A stretch of 64,000 nucleotides of DNA, taken from positions 97,123-161,122 of the forward strand of contig NZ_BCTM01000004.1 in the NCBI RefSeq assembly GCF_001571285.1, in the 5' to 3' direction. This document shows, in pieces, positions 35,283-44,033 of the stretch. A program made the translations under genes and the position numbers. Source of the stretch: Kluyvera cryocrescens NBRC 102467. Lineage in GTDB: Bacteria > Pseudomonadota > Gammaproteobacteria > Enterobacterales > Enterobacteriaceae. Under the pieces are notes generated by a model. The model saw nothing but the letters and a program-made list of their open reading frames with translations. It searched no databases and was not told where the DNA came from. How positions within the stretch are numbered: the stretch's first letter is position 1; each line of letters opens with the position of its first letter.

Positions 35283-36075
35283 TCCGCTGGCATTCCCGAT
35301 GTACGCCGTTAACCGCCACGACACCGATGCCCTGTGGCTGGCGGTGTAGAAACTGCTGGTTGCCCGTGGCGTGCCGGTAGGGAGCCTCACGCCAGTGTTG
35401 CCACAGGAGGCGCTGGCGGCACATTGGCAAAACCCGCAGCTGATCCTGAGCCAGACCTGCGGTTACCCACTTGTAACGCAGCTTTTGGACGTTCAGGTGG
35501 TCGGGTGTTTTCACTACACCGCGCCGGGCTGCGAGAACATCTATTACCGCAGCGTGCTGGTGGTGCGTGAAGAGGATAAGCAGCAAACCTTTGCTGATTT
35601 TCGCGGCCGACCGGTGGTCTGCAATTCCACCGATTCGCAGTCAGGTTACAACGTACTGATGAAAATGGTGACGCCACTGGCGATGAACGGGCGCTTCTTC
35701 TCGCGCGTTGTCCTGAGCGGCAGCCATCGTCAGTCACTTCATGATGTGAAGCGCGGTGAAGGGGATATCGCGGCCATCGACTGCGTAACCTGGGCGCTAT
35801 TACAACGTCATGAACCCGCGTTACTGGACGGGCTGGCGATTATCGACCACAGCCCGCTGGCGCCTGGATTACCGCTCATCACCGCCGGGGAAACCTCTGC
35901 CGACACGCTTGCTGCGCTGCGTGAGGCACTGCATACGCTGGTGACGGCGGCGCAATACCGGGAAATTTGTGCCGCGCTGCTGATTGGCGGGTTTAGTGAG
36001 GTGTCTCGTGAGTCTTATTCGTCGTTACTGGACTGGCGTAGGGCGGCGCAAACAGCCGGTGTCACCCGGCTGTAG
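35275..36075 (+). pseudogene. PhnD-like phosphonate/ligand-binding protein with in-frame TAG
   Basis: The frame starting at ATG 35275 (8 bp inside the desaturase end) reads normally for 24 codons (FPMYAVNRHDTDALWLAV). It hits TAG at 35347-35349 and then continues in the same frame with KLLVARGVPVGSLTPVLPQE for another 241 codons. The product resembles the PhnD/SsuA/transferrin-type binding fold (QTCGYPL, GRPVVCNSTDSQSGYN, AIDCVTWALLQRH). It has no signal peptide. One change from CAG (Gln) would explain the stop. It may be a recent pseudogene, a suppressed amber, or a sequencing error. In location it belongs with the desaturase gene. Confidence 0.8.
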
Positions 36076-36081
36076 CTTTTC
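36052..36081. terminator. Stem-loop between convergent PhnD-like and monooxygenase genes
   Basis: ACAGCCGG and CCGGCTGT form an 8-bp stem with a 6-nt loop that overlaps the PhnD-like stop codon, followed by AGCTTTT. It probably ends the plus-strand transcript. Confidence 0.6.
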
Positions 36082-37396
36082 AGGCAAAGTTATTTCTGGC
36101 CAGTGGAAGGCCGAGTTTTTCCCGCAGCGTTCCCGCCGCATATTCGCCTTTCATCACCCCTTTGGCTTTTAGAATCGGGACAACCTGTTCAGCGAAGCTG
36201 TCAAAATCCCCTGGCAGCAGCGGGAACATCAGGTTAAAGCCGTCTGCGGCCCCGGAAAGATAGATGTCCGCCAGCGTGTCGGCAACCTCCTGCGCACTGC
36301 CAATCACCAGCCAGCTGTCGGAGCTTTGCAGCAACAGACGACCCAGCTCGAGAATTGACAGGGCAGGGTCGTAATCCCGGATGAGTTGCAGCACGGTGCG
36401 AATACCGTCGAAGTTTGCTTCGTCCGGCAGCGGCGGCAGCGGTTTATCGTAGGGATAAGGGCTCAGATCCAGCTTCAGATAAGCCGACAGCAGATCGATA
36501 GCCATCCGATCGCTCATCAACTGCGCGTTAAGCTGCTGGCGCTCGGCTTTTTCGGCTTCGGAATTCACCACCACCGGCAACACCCCGGCGATGATTTTAA
36601 AGGTTTCAGGTGAACGTCCGAGCGCTTTCAGGCGCTGATTCATCTCCTCGCGGTAGGCTTTTCCCTGCTCGATGGACTTGATAAACACAAAGTGCATATC
36701 CGCCCTGCTGGCGGCGAGTTGTTTACCGGCGTCCGAAGAGCCAGCCTGCACAAGAACAGGATGCCCCTGCGGCGGACGTGGCACATTAAGCGGGCCACGC
36801 ACCTTAAAGAAATCTCCGTGATGGTTAAGACGATGCACTTTGTCGGCATCGGCAAACAGGCCGCGCTGTTTATCAAACAGGAGCGCGCCATCTTCCCATG
36901 AGTCCCACAAATGGGTGACCACATCGATAAACTCCCCGGCGCGCTGGTAACGATTACCATGCTGCGGGATCTGATCCAGACCGAAATTGGCGGCTTCTTC
37001 TTCCAGCCAGGAGGTCACAATATTCCAGCTTGCACGTCCGTTACTCAGGAAATCGAGCGAGGCGAAGTAGCGCGCCAGGTTATAGGGTTCGGTGTAGGAC
37101 GTTGAAGCGGTTGCCATCAGGCCAATATTGTCGGTTACGGCTGCCAGCGCCGAGAGTAGCGTCAGCGGTTCAAGGCGGGCATTGGCGTAATGGGCAAGGC
37201 CGCTGTCCCAGATCCCGGTATGATCGGCAATGAACAAGGCGTCAAGCGTAGCGGCTTCGGCCTTGCGGGCAAGGGCGGTGTAGTAACTGAGGGTGAAAAC
37301 CTCGTGTTCGGGTGCGTCCGGGTGACGCCATGAGAACCGATAATCACCCTGCGGATTGAAAAAGAACAGGTTCAGGATCATGGTGTTGTGCGACAT
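36080..37396 (-). CDS. FMN-dependent monooxygenase (NtaA/SnaA/DszA, LLM class)
   Basis: A 438-residue bacterial-luciferase-fold enzyme of the NtaA/DmoA group. These use FMNH2 from a partner reductase to oxidise aminopolycarboxylates, sulfides, sulfones or similar compounds. Family stretches are ALFIADHTGIWD, the FMN-contact NIGLMATASTSYTEPYNLAR, GRASWNIVTSW and VLVQAGSSDAGKQLAA. I chose ATG 37396, which gives the usual short start before MILNLFFFN; an ATG at 37435 is also possible. It is the last gene after an osmoprotectant-type ABC transporter (55 bp downstream of the binding-protein gene), so it may oxidise what that transporter brings in. Confidence 0.85.
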   Translation of the reverse strand: MSHNTMILNLFFFNPQGDYRFSWRHPDAPEHEVFTLSYYTALARKAEAATLDALFIADHTGIWDSGLAHYANARLEPLTLLSALAAVTDNIGLMATASTSYTEPYNLARYFASLDFLSNGRASWNIVTSWLEEEAANFGLDQIPQHGNRYQRAGEFIDVVTHLWDSWEDGALLFDKQRGLFADADKVHRLNHHGDFFKVRGPLNVPRPPQGHPVLVQAGSSDAGKQLAASRADMHFVFIKSIEQGKAYREEMNQRLKALGRSPETFKIIAGVLPVVVNSEAEKAERQQLNAQLMSDRMAIDLLSAYLKLDLSPYPYDKPLPPLPDEANFDGIRTVLQLIRDYDPALSILELGRLLLQSSDSWLVIGSAQEVADTLADIYLSGAADGFNLMFPLLPGDFDSFAEQVVPILKAKGVMKGEYAAGTLREKLGLPLARNNFA

Positions 37397-37451
37397 TGTG
37401 GGGCCTGCGTCAGGTTGTGGCCGCTCCCTGGCCATTGAATGATGAAAAGCG

Positions 37452-38342
37452 TTAAAGATTGGTGTTGACCCATTGTTGTGCCACGGCAGCCGGATCTTTG
37501 TGCTGGAGGTCGACCTGCTTGTTCAGCTCGACCAGGGCGGTGTTATCCAGCTTGTGAGACACCTGATTGAGGATGCCGTCGATTTTTGGCGTCAGCGCCG
37601 CTTTGCGTACCAGCGGGACAACGTTCTGGCTTGGCTGCTCGTGTTTATCATCTTCCAGTACCACCCAATCCTCTTTGGCGAGCGATCCCTGGGTGGATAT
37701 CACCGTTGCCACATCAATTTTTCCGGAGTTCAGCGCCAGGCGGGACAGCGGCCCGCCCATGTCGAGGGATTTCACCTCTTTAAACTCCAGCCCGTAGACG
37801 CGCTTTAAGCCCGGCAAACCGAGGGCGCGAACCGGAAATTCCGGTGGGCCGCCGATCACCATCTCGTGTGCAACAGGCGTCAGATCGGAGAGTTTGCTTA
37901 ACCCGTATTTTTTGGCCGTTTCGGCGCGGACGGCCCAGGCCGTGACCGAACTGGCGGGAGAGGGGGTGAGCAGCGTGAATTCTGCCGGCAGCACTTTTGC
38001 AAGCCCGGCACTGACGTCGCTCTGGGTGGTCGCCAGGGTTTTAGTGTCATAATAATTCAGCAGTGCGCCGAGATATTCCGGGACAATATCTATTTCGCCG
38101 CTTTGCAGGGCCGGAATAATAATTTCGCGGTTGCCCAGATTAAGCCGGGTTTTAACATCAATATTATTTTTCTTTAATGCACTGGCGTAAATATTGGCAA
38201 GAATTGAGCTTTCGGTAAAGTTCGCCCCGCCAATGGTGACGGTTTCCGCCAGGGTGGTAAAACTTAAGCTGAATAATCCTGCCGCCAGAAGGGATAACTT
38301 AAATCCACGGCGGTTAAACGCTTGCCATAATGATTGCTTCAT
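37452..38342 (-). CDS. Osmoprotectant-type ABC transporter binding protein (OpuC/OsmX family)
   Basis: A 296-residue periplasmic receptor of the glycine-betaine/choline-binding fold. It has a signal peptide (cut near TLA-ET) and the family's opening VTIGGANFTESSILANIYA. LGNREIIIPALQSGEIDIVPEYLGA and the hinge MVIGGPPEFPVRALGLPGL are also typical. The family is known for betaines and carnitine, but linkage to an FMN monooxygenase suggests a degradable ligand here. It is encoded after the two permeases, 28 bp from the second. Confidence 0.88.
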   Translation of the reverse strand: MKQSLWQAFNRRGFKLSLLAAGLFSLSFTTLAETVTIGGANFTESSILANIYASALKKNNIDVKTRLNLGNREIIIPALQSGEIDIVPEYLGALLNYYDTKTLATTQSDVSAGLAKVLPAEFTLLTPSPASSVTAWAVRAETAKKYGLSKLSDLTPVAHEMVIGGPPEFPVRALGLPGLKRVYGLEFKEVKSLDMGGPLSRLALNSGKIDVATVISTQGSLAKEDWVVLEDDKHEQPSQNVVPLVRKAALTPKIDGILNQVSHKLDNTALVELNKQVDLQHKDPAAVAQQWVNTNL

Positions 38343-38370
38343 AGTGCCTCTTTTTTGCAGGTGGTTATTA

Positions 38371-39048
38371 TCATGATTCAGTTATTGCGGGTGCGGCCTT
38401 TGACTGAAATAACACGTTGTTGATAAGTGAAAATATCCCCTCGCAGGCAAGTGCCAGCAGCGTTACCACGAGGGAGCCGGAAATGACCTGCGGTATATCG
38501 CGCTGCCCAAGACCATCAATCAGGAAGCGGCCCAGCCCGCCCAGCCCGGCATAGGCGGCGACTACCGCCGTGGCGATAAGCTGCAACAGCGCGGTGCGTA
38601 TTCCGGCAAAGATCAAGGGCATCGCCAGCGGGATGCGCAGCTGCCACAGGCTCTGTACGGGCGTCATACCAAACGCGGTGGCGGCGTCGCAAAGGGTGCG
38701 ATCGGCGTGGTAAATCCCCACCCAGGTATTGGTCAGGATCGGCGGGACAGACAAGGCGATTAGCGCAAGAAATACCGGCACATCACTGAAACCAAACAGA
38801 ATAATGCACAATAAAATCAGGCCAAGAGAGGGGATCGCCCGGCCAATGTTGAACAGGTTGATGACCAGGAAAGCCCCTTTGCGCCAGTAGCCCAGCGCCA
38901 CCCCCAGAGGTAACGCAATGGCCGAGGCGATAACCATGCTCACCAGCACATACCAGAGATGCTCGCGTAAGCGCAGCAGGATCCCCGTATCGCTGAGCCA
39001 GTGGTCTGGCTGAATTAACCAGTGCCAGGTTGCTGTTAAGATGTCCAT
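38371..39048 (-). CDS. Osmoprotectant-type ABC transporter permease 2
   Basis: A 225-residue inner-membrane protein with six helices, the size of YehW/OpuCD permeases. The ABC-contact loop is AATAFGMTPVQSLWQLRIPLA. The ATG at 39048 overlaps the stop of the preceding permease (TAATG), a translational-coupling arrangement; a TTG at 39072 is less likely. Confidence 0.87.
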   Translation of the reverse strand: MDILTATWHWLIQPDHWLSDTGILLRLREHLWYVLVSMVIASAIALPLGVALGYWRKGAFLVINLFNIGRAIPSLGLILLCIILFGFSDVPVFLALIALSVPPILTNTWVGIYHADRTLCDAATAFGMTPVQSLWQLRIPLAMPLIFAGIRTALLQLIATAVVAAYAGLGGLGRFLIDGLGQRDIPQVISGSLVVTLLALACEGIFSLINNVLFQSKAAPAITES

Positions 39049-39677
39049 TAGCGTGCCCACGGAGTAATCCAATAGCCCAGACGCGCTATCAGAGAGTCAA
39101 AAATAAACGACAGCACCAGGCTCAGCACCACGCTCACCACAATCGGCGTAAGGAAATCCTGGTTAAAGCCCGACAGCAGCAGTTGCCCAAGACCGCCCTG
39201 ACCAATGAGCGCCGTGACCGTGACCAGCCCGACCAGCGTGACCGAGGCAATACGCAGCCCAGCAAACAAAGACGGGATAATCAGGTGCAGCTCAACGTCA
39301 ACAAACCGGTACCAGCGCGTGTAGCCCAGCGCGCGGGCGGATTCGAGCACGTCCGACGGCAGCTTTTCTATCCCGGCGACCACGTTTCGTAGCAGGATCA
39401 GCAGTGAATAGAGCGTCAAGCCGATCGCTGACGTGGTGAGTGACAGGCCGGTAAACGGGATCAACAGAATAAATAGCGCCAGCGAAGGGATGGTAAACAG
39501 CACCCCGCACAGACCGAGCAGTGCCGGAGCCGACGCGGGCCAGCGCAGGGTCAGGCCAATCAATATCCCGGTGAGAACCGTGCCGAAAAAGAGCGATACC
39601 GCCACCAGCAGCGTGTGCTGCCAGAGCAGGGCGGCAATCGAGCCCTGATTATCCGCAATCCATTGCCAGTCAATCAT
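39048..39677 (-). CDS. Osmoprotectant-type ABC transporter permease 1
   Basis: A 209-residue inner-membrane protein with six helices. The EAA-like loop is ESARALGYTRWYRFVDVELHLIIPSLFAG. The start at 39677 overlaps the ATPase stop by 8 bases (ATGATTGA); ATGs at 39689 and 39695 are alternatives. It forms the membrane channel with permease 2. Confidence 0.87.
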   Translation of the reverse strand: MIDWQWIADNQGSIAALLWQHTLLVAVSLFFGTVLTGILIGLTLRWPASAPALLGLCGVLFTIPSLALFILLIPFTGLSLTTSAIGLTLYSLLILLRNVVAGIEKLPSDVLESARALGYTRWYRFVDVELHLIIPSLFAGLRIASVTLVGLVTVTALIGQGGLGQLLLSGFNQDFLTPIVVSVVLSLVLSFIFDSLIARLGYWITPWAR

Positions 39678-40758
39678 AGCGGCGAACATCCACATGCCCG
39701 TTCAGTACGTGCTGGAGCAGCCCGTGGGAAATACTTCCCTGATACTGACCGTCGCCGTTGACGTGCACCAGCACCCCGCCCGGCGCATCCAGAAGTGCGC
39801 TGTATGCGAAACGCAGGGAGTGAAGCGCCTTCAGGGTGAGTGAAACGGGCAGAGTGGTGCGCCGCTCAGGATCGAGCCAGTACAACGGGCGCTGCTGTTT
39901 ATCCAGCACCAGCCGCAGCGGGCTGGCAACCACCGGGTGCTGGCTGAAAATTGGGGTTAGCGTCTCGTCCACCAGGGGAACATCGTGACGCGGCAGCTGC
40001 CCAACCTGAAGCCGGGCAAGGCGTTTTAAGTTGGGCTCAGGCCCGATGAATCGCGCCACGAACTCGCTCGCTGGCTGGGTGAGGATATTATCGGGCGTAT
40101 CAAACTGAGCCAGGATACCCCCTTCCTGAAAGATGGCAATTTTATCGCCCAGGCGAATGGCTTCGTTGATGTCATGGGTGACGAGCACGATAGTTTTGTG
40201 CAGGCGTTGCTGGAGTTGCAACAGCTCGTCCTGGAGCTTTTCTCGCACGACCGGGTCGATGGCCGCAAAGGGTTCATCCATTAACAGAATAGGAGGATCG
40301 GCCGCCAGCGCACGGGCAATCGCCACACGTCCTTGCTGCCCGCCAGAAAGCTGGTGGGGGTAGCGTGCAAGCAGGCTCGGGTCGAGGGACATGATCTCAA
40401 CCAATTCATCAATCCGTGCCTGAATATGCTTTTTATTCCAGCCAAGAAGGCGCGGAACCGTGGCGATATTTTGGGAAACAGTCCGGTGCGGGAATAAGGC
40501 TGCACTTTGCATCACAAAACCTATTTTTCGGCGCACCTGAATAATATCGGCATCGGCGATTTTAATTCCCTGAACATAAACCGCACCGGCATCCGGGATA
40601 TCCAGTTGATTAATCATACGTAATATCGTGGTTTTCCCGCAGCCACTGGGGCCAACGAATGTGCAGAATTCACCTTCATTGATAACGATATTTAATTTTC
40701 CGATCGCGGCGTGCGTACTACCAGGGTACGTTTTGTTTATGTTTTCGAGTTTTATCAT
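39670..40758 (-). CDS. Osmoprotectant-type ABC transporter ATPase
   Basis: A 362-residue ATP-binding protein with Walker A GPSGCGKTT, signature [15 protein letters not shown] and Walker B ILLMDEPFAAID. The GlnQ-like core is followed by a C-terminal regulatory extension of about 120 residues, similar to the CBS-bearing extension of OpuCA-type ATPases but too diverged for me to confirm CBS domains. I chose ATG 40758 (IKLENINKTYPG); the 60 residues before it in frame are not family-like. It is the first gene of a four-gene transporter operon followed by the monooxygenase. Confidence 0.9.
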   Translation of the reverse strand: MIKLENINKTYPGSTHAAIGKLNIVINEGEFCTFVGPSGCGKTTILRMINQLDIPDAGAVYVQGIKIADADIIQVRRKIGFVMQSAALFPHRTVSQNIATVPRLLGWNKKHIQARIDELVEIMSLDPSLLARYPHQLSGGQQGRVAIARALAADPPILLMDEPFAAIDPVVREKLQDELLQLQQRLHKTIVLVTHDINEAIRLGDKIAIFQEGGILAQFDTPDNILTQPASEFVARFIGPEPNLKRLARLQVGQLPRHDVPLVDETLTPIFSQHPVVASPLRLVLDKQQRPLYWLDPERRTTLPVSLTLKALHSLRFAYSALLDAPGGVLVHVNGDGQYQGSISHGLLQHVLNGHVDVRRYD

Positions 40759-41071
40759 ATGAAACAATAGCGCCCTGAAATTATTGCATTTATATAAAAC
40801 ACAAATTACAGAGGCGATGAACAGGGCGCAAATATGATATTTGCATTTGTATTGCAGGTATTTGGATTTTGATAATGGGTGATACAAAAATAGTGCGGTC
40901 GTCGATAACATCCTCTCTCCCGGGAGAAGAGGGAACATATCACAGCAAAAAATAGCTCAGACCTGAAAACGCCACCATCCCCACAAGCATCGTCGCAAAA
41001 AATCAATGGAGAGCAGGTCATATCTATAATATAAAATGGCGGGCACGCAGAGCTTTACAGGAACATCACCG
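40759..41071. other. Intergenic, 313 bp, divergent promoters
   Basis: Between the ABC operon (minus) and the hydrolase gene (plus). AT-rich near 40790-40880. No clear operator palindrome. Confidence 0.4.
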
Positions 41072-42049
41072 ATGAATATTACCGCCTCCATTGCCCTTTT
41101 GAGCGCTTGCCCATTTGTGAGTCTGGCGGCAGTGCCGGCGACCTTTTCCGAAACTGTCCTGGATGCCGCCGGGCCAAAAGGTTCTTTGAAAGGTACGTTA
41201 CTCACTCCAAATTCAAAACCAACCGCTGTTGTTCTTATTGTTCCAGGATCCGGGCCGACCGATCGGGATGGAAACAACCCGTTTGGTGTGAATGCATCGC
41301 CTTACCGACTTCTTGCTGAAGGCCTGGCTGAAAAAGGTTTTGCAACGCTTCGTATCGACAAACGTGGAATGTTCTCTAGCGCAATGGCCGTAGAGGATGC
41401 CAATGCAGTGACGATTTCTGACTATGTTGACGACGTTCGCTCCTGGATAAAAGTACTTAGAAGTCAGTTACACACTCCCTGTATTTGGATTTTGGGACAT
41501 AGCGAAGGAGGCCTGGTCGCGCTTGCTTCGGCTCAAGAAGAGGACGTGTGCGGCGTGGTTCTTATCGCAACACCCGGGAGGCCGATGGGCGAGATGTTGA
41601 GGAGGCAACTTAAAGCTAATCCGGAAAACGAAATGTTATTAAAACAGGCATTGCCGATAATTGATGCTCTGGAACATCGGCGGCGGGTCGATATTACGAA
41701 TATGCCTCCAGCGCTGCAAATTCTCTTTAATCCTGCTGTTCAGGGATTTTTGATCGATGCGTTTTCATATAATCCAGGCCATCTCATTTCGACCATTTCC
41801 AAACCCGTGCTAGTGCTACAAGGGCAACGCGATCTCCAGGTGGAAGAAACAGATGCAAGACTGCTTAAAGCCGCTAATCCTCAAGCATCCCTGGTGATAT
41901 TGCCCAATATGAACCATGTTATGAAAGAGGTGACATCGGACGATCGAAAGGCGAATATCGCGACATACGCTGAACCAGTGCTCCCCTTAGCTCCCGGCGT
42001 AATCGACTCGATTGACCATTTCCTGACCCATAGCTCACCTACTCCATAG
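41072..42049 (+). CDS. Secreted alpha/beta-hydrolase
   Basis: A 325-residue hydrolase with a probable signal peptide (MNITASIALLSACPFVSLAA). The alpha/beta-fold features are the oxyanion-side VLIVPGSGPTDRDGNNP, the nucleophile elbow GHSEGG (Ser), an Asp after KPVLVLQGQRDLQV and the His in LPNMNHVMK. The substrate is unknown; esters or dipeptide-like compounds are typical. The ATG at 41072 has AGGA 8 bases upstream. Codon use is somewhat more AT-rich than that of the neighbours. Confidence 0.82.
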   Translation: MNITASIALLSACPFVSLAAVPATFSETVLDAAGPKGSLKGTLLTPNSKPTAVVLIVPGSGPTDRDGNNPFGVNASPYRLLAEGLAEKGFATLRIDKRGMFSSAMAVEDANAVTISDYVDDVRSWIKVLRSQLHTPCIWILGHSEGGLVALASAQEEDVCGVVLIATPGRPMGEMLRRQLKANPENEMLLKQALPIIDALEHRRRVDITNMPPALQILFNPAVQGFLIDAFSYNPGHLISTISKPVLVLQGQRDLQVEETDARLLKAANPQASLVILPNMNHVMKEVTSDDRKANIATYAEPVLPLAPGVIDSIDHFLTHSSPTP

Positions 42050-42193
42050 GTCTTTTCCCCCACAGCGTAGGGAGACCAGTACGGCAAAGCTGGCTGACTA
42101 TGAGCTGATCCCGGGTGGAGACGCGCTGAACGAAGACCTGTCACTTGCCGCTTGATGAGACTGGAAGCCTTCAGGCCTGAAAGAACAGTTGGC

Positions 42194-42466
42194 TTAGCCC
42201 TGCAGTCGGTGCCGATAATGTTTCAGGACAACGTGTGTCACGATTTGGCCGTAAATAAAGCCACCCAGCCCAGCAAATATTACGGTGCCGGTTATGCCGC
42301 CAAAGTGTGCTCCCACGCCGCTGAAAGCCCCGCAGAGGGCGAGACCGGCCCATGTTTGCCAGTGCCGGAAGGCCGATTTATACGCGCTCCGCCACCGTCT
42401 TCCGCGCTCCCGAAAAGATAAATCTTTGAGTTCGGTAATACTTTTTAAGGTCCAGTAGATTTTCAC
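42194..42466 (-). CDS. Small membrane protein, function unknown
   Basis: A 90-residue protein with an Arg-rich N-terminal half (LSFRERGRRWRSAYKSAF) and two probable helices (WAGLALCGAFSGVGAHFG, GTVIFAGLGGFIYGQIV). The GTG start at 42466 has a good Shine-Dalgarno (AGGA 7 bases upstream). I recall similar short hypothetical proteins in enterobacteria but no function. The plus-strand frame over it is a shadow. Confidence 0.65.
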   Translation of the reverse strand: MKIYWTLKSITELKDLSFRERGRRWRSAYKSAFRHWQTWAGLALCGAFSGVGAHFGGITGTVIFAGLGGFIYGQIVTHVVLKHYRHRLQG

Positions 42467-43058
42467 GGTGATTTCCTAAGTCCGCTGTCTAAGCGAAGGG
42501 AAACATAAAACACCGGCAAAAGAAAGGATTACCCATTGTCCGCACCTCACTCATAGCAGACCTCCAGCCAATTTGGTTTGTCCGTTCCATTCCAGAATCA
42601 GATGTGAGCATTCTATATAAAAGGTCAGGGTGGCATTTATAATAATTGCCACTTGATCGGACAACCTACAGGGCCTGACTCCGTCCGTTGCTTACATAAT
42701 GTCAAGCCCAGCAATATCGATAGCTATTAAGCGAACGCACTAGCGAAAGTCTTTTATATCACCCGGCCCATCTTTTGTATTTTTCCTAACATAGCCCGCA
42801 TTTTGCTCTTCTTTTCTTATATGTTTTTTTTGTTGTAGTTCAATATTGAGAATAAAAAGTAAAAGAATCACAAGAGGGGTTTAGAGTGATTTATCCATAA
42901 TGTTAACTACTAATGAATTTAAAGTAACATTACGTAATATTTCTCTTTTTCATTTCTCATAGACGAGAATTTGCATGTCATGATATAATGGGACAGAAAA
43001 ACGTGTCGCTTTATTAAGCTGCCGTTAATGTAAATACATTTTTGAGGAGACTGTTCCA
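42467..43058. promoter_or_regulatory. 592-bp AT-rich region with an extended -10 promoter for yeeN
   Basis: Mostly AT-rich DNA without a gene. TGATATAAT at 42981-42989 is an extended -10 box about 70 bp before the yeeN start; the -35 match is poor. The ribosome site GAGGAG lies at 43044-43049. Confidence 0.5.
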
Positions 43059-43775
43059 GTGGGACGTAAATGGGCCAATATCGTTGCTAAAAAAACGGCT
43101 AAAGACGGTGCAACGTCTAACGTATATGCAAAATTCGGTGTAGAAATCTATGCCGCTGCTAAACAAGGTGAACCAGACCCAGAATCAAACTCAGCGTTAA
43201 AATTCGTTATTGAACGCGCAAAACAAGCCCAGGTTCCAAAGCACGTTATTGATAAAGCCATTGATAAAGCCAAAGGCGGCGGAGACGAAACGTTTGTGCC
43301 AGGCCGTTATGAAGGCTTTGGGCCAAATGGTTCAATGGTCATCGCTGAAACATTGACTTCAAACGTTAACCGCACGATTGCCAATGTCCGCAACATCTTC
43401 AATAAAAAAGGCGGCAATATCGGCGCGGCTGGTTCTGTCAGCTATATGTTTGACAATACCGGTGTGATTGTATTTGCAGGTACTGACCCTGACCGTATTT
43501 TTGAAATTTTGCTGGATGCTGAAGTCGAAGTTCGTGATGTTACCGAAGAAGAAGGGAACATCATTATTTATACCGAATCTACCGATCTTCACAAAGGTAT
43601 TGCCGCGTTGAAAGCAGCGGGCATTACTGAATTCACATCTACAGAATTAGAAATGATTGCTCAAGCAGAAATTGAACTTTCAGAAGAAGATTTAGCAATC
43701 TTTGAAGGTCTCGTTGATGCGCTTGAAGCTGACGATGATGTTCAAAAAGTCTATCATAACGTTGCCAATCTTTAA
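43059..43775 (+). CDS. yeeN: YebC/PmpR-family protein YeeN
   Basis: A 238-residue member of the YebC family (TACO1-like), closely matching E. coli Yee[21 protein letters not shown] at the start, [20 protein letters not shown] in the middle and [14 protein letters not shown] at the end. Family members are described as transcription regulators and, more recently, as factors that help ribosomes over proline-rich stretches. It is distinct from YebC itself and more like the Gram-positive branch. The start is GTG, 9 bases after GAGGAG. Its third codon positions favour A and T, unlike the GC-rich neighbours. Confidence 0.95.
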   Translation: MGRKWANIVAKKTAKDGATSNVYAKFGVEIYAAAKQGEPDPESNSALKFVIERAKQAQVPKHVIDKAIDKAKGGGDETFVPGRYEGFGPNGSMVIAETLTSNVNRTIANVRNIFNKKGGNIGAAGSVSYMFDNTGVIVFAGTDPDRIFEILLDAEVEVRDVTEEEGNIIIYTESTDLHKGIAALKAAGITEFTSTELEMIAQAEIELSEEDLAIFEGLVDALEADDDVQKVYHNVANL

Positions 43776-43781
43776 TTAAAG

Positions 43782-43805
43782 AGCTGTCATCATGGCAGCT
43801 TTTTA
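43782..43805 (+). terminator. Intrinsic terminator of yeeN
   Basis: AGCTGTC and GGCAGCT pair over 7 bp (one G-T) with loop ATCAT, followed by TTTTT; it starts 6 bases after the stop codon. Confidence 0.85.
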
Positions 43806-43819
43806 AATGATAAAGCTGC

Positions 43820-43858
43820 TATAAACAGTATATCTTCTGACCAGATATACTGTTTATA
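43820..43858. repeat. Perfect 15-bp inverted repeat downstream of yeeN
   Basis: TATAAACAGTATATC and GATATACTGTTTATA are exact inverted copies around a 9-nt spacer. It begins 15 bp beyond the yeeN terminator, so it is not needed for that. The half-sites contain ACAGTAT/ATACTGT. Role unknown. Confidence 0.75.
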
Positions 43859-44033
43859 AAAATAGATAAAAGGCCGTCTGTCAAAAGAAATTATATTAAT
43901 TGAAGCCCCTGGTCCTAACTCTCCGATAAGAGAGAATAAAGGAGCACCTGCAAGTTCAGCCTCTCGAAATACGCTTCAAAAAAAGAAGTAACCGCTATTT
44001 ATGCAAGAGGGCAGTCCAGTAATTAACGGCCAG

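Noticed and set aside
42065..42155. Open plus-strand frame ending in IPGGDALNEDLSLAA just after the hydrolase gene
   Set aside because: Could be a gene fragment, but it has no start, ribosome site or family I recognise.
42152..42421. 89-codon plus-strand frame
   Set aside because: Opposite the small membrane-protein gene, which has the better start and composition.
43820..43858. Inverted repeat as a LexA box
   Set aside because: The half-sites are inverted relative to CTGT-N8-ACAG, so it does not match the SOS consensus.
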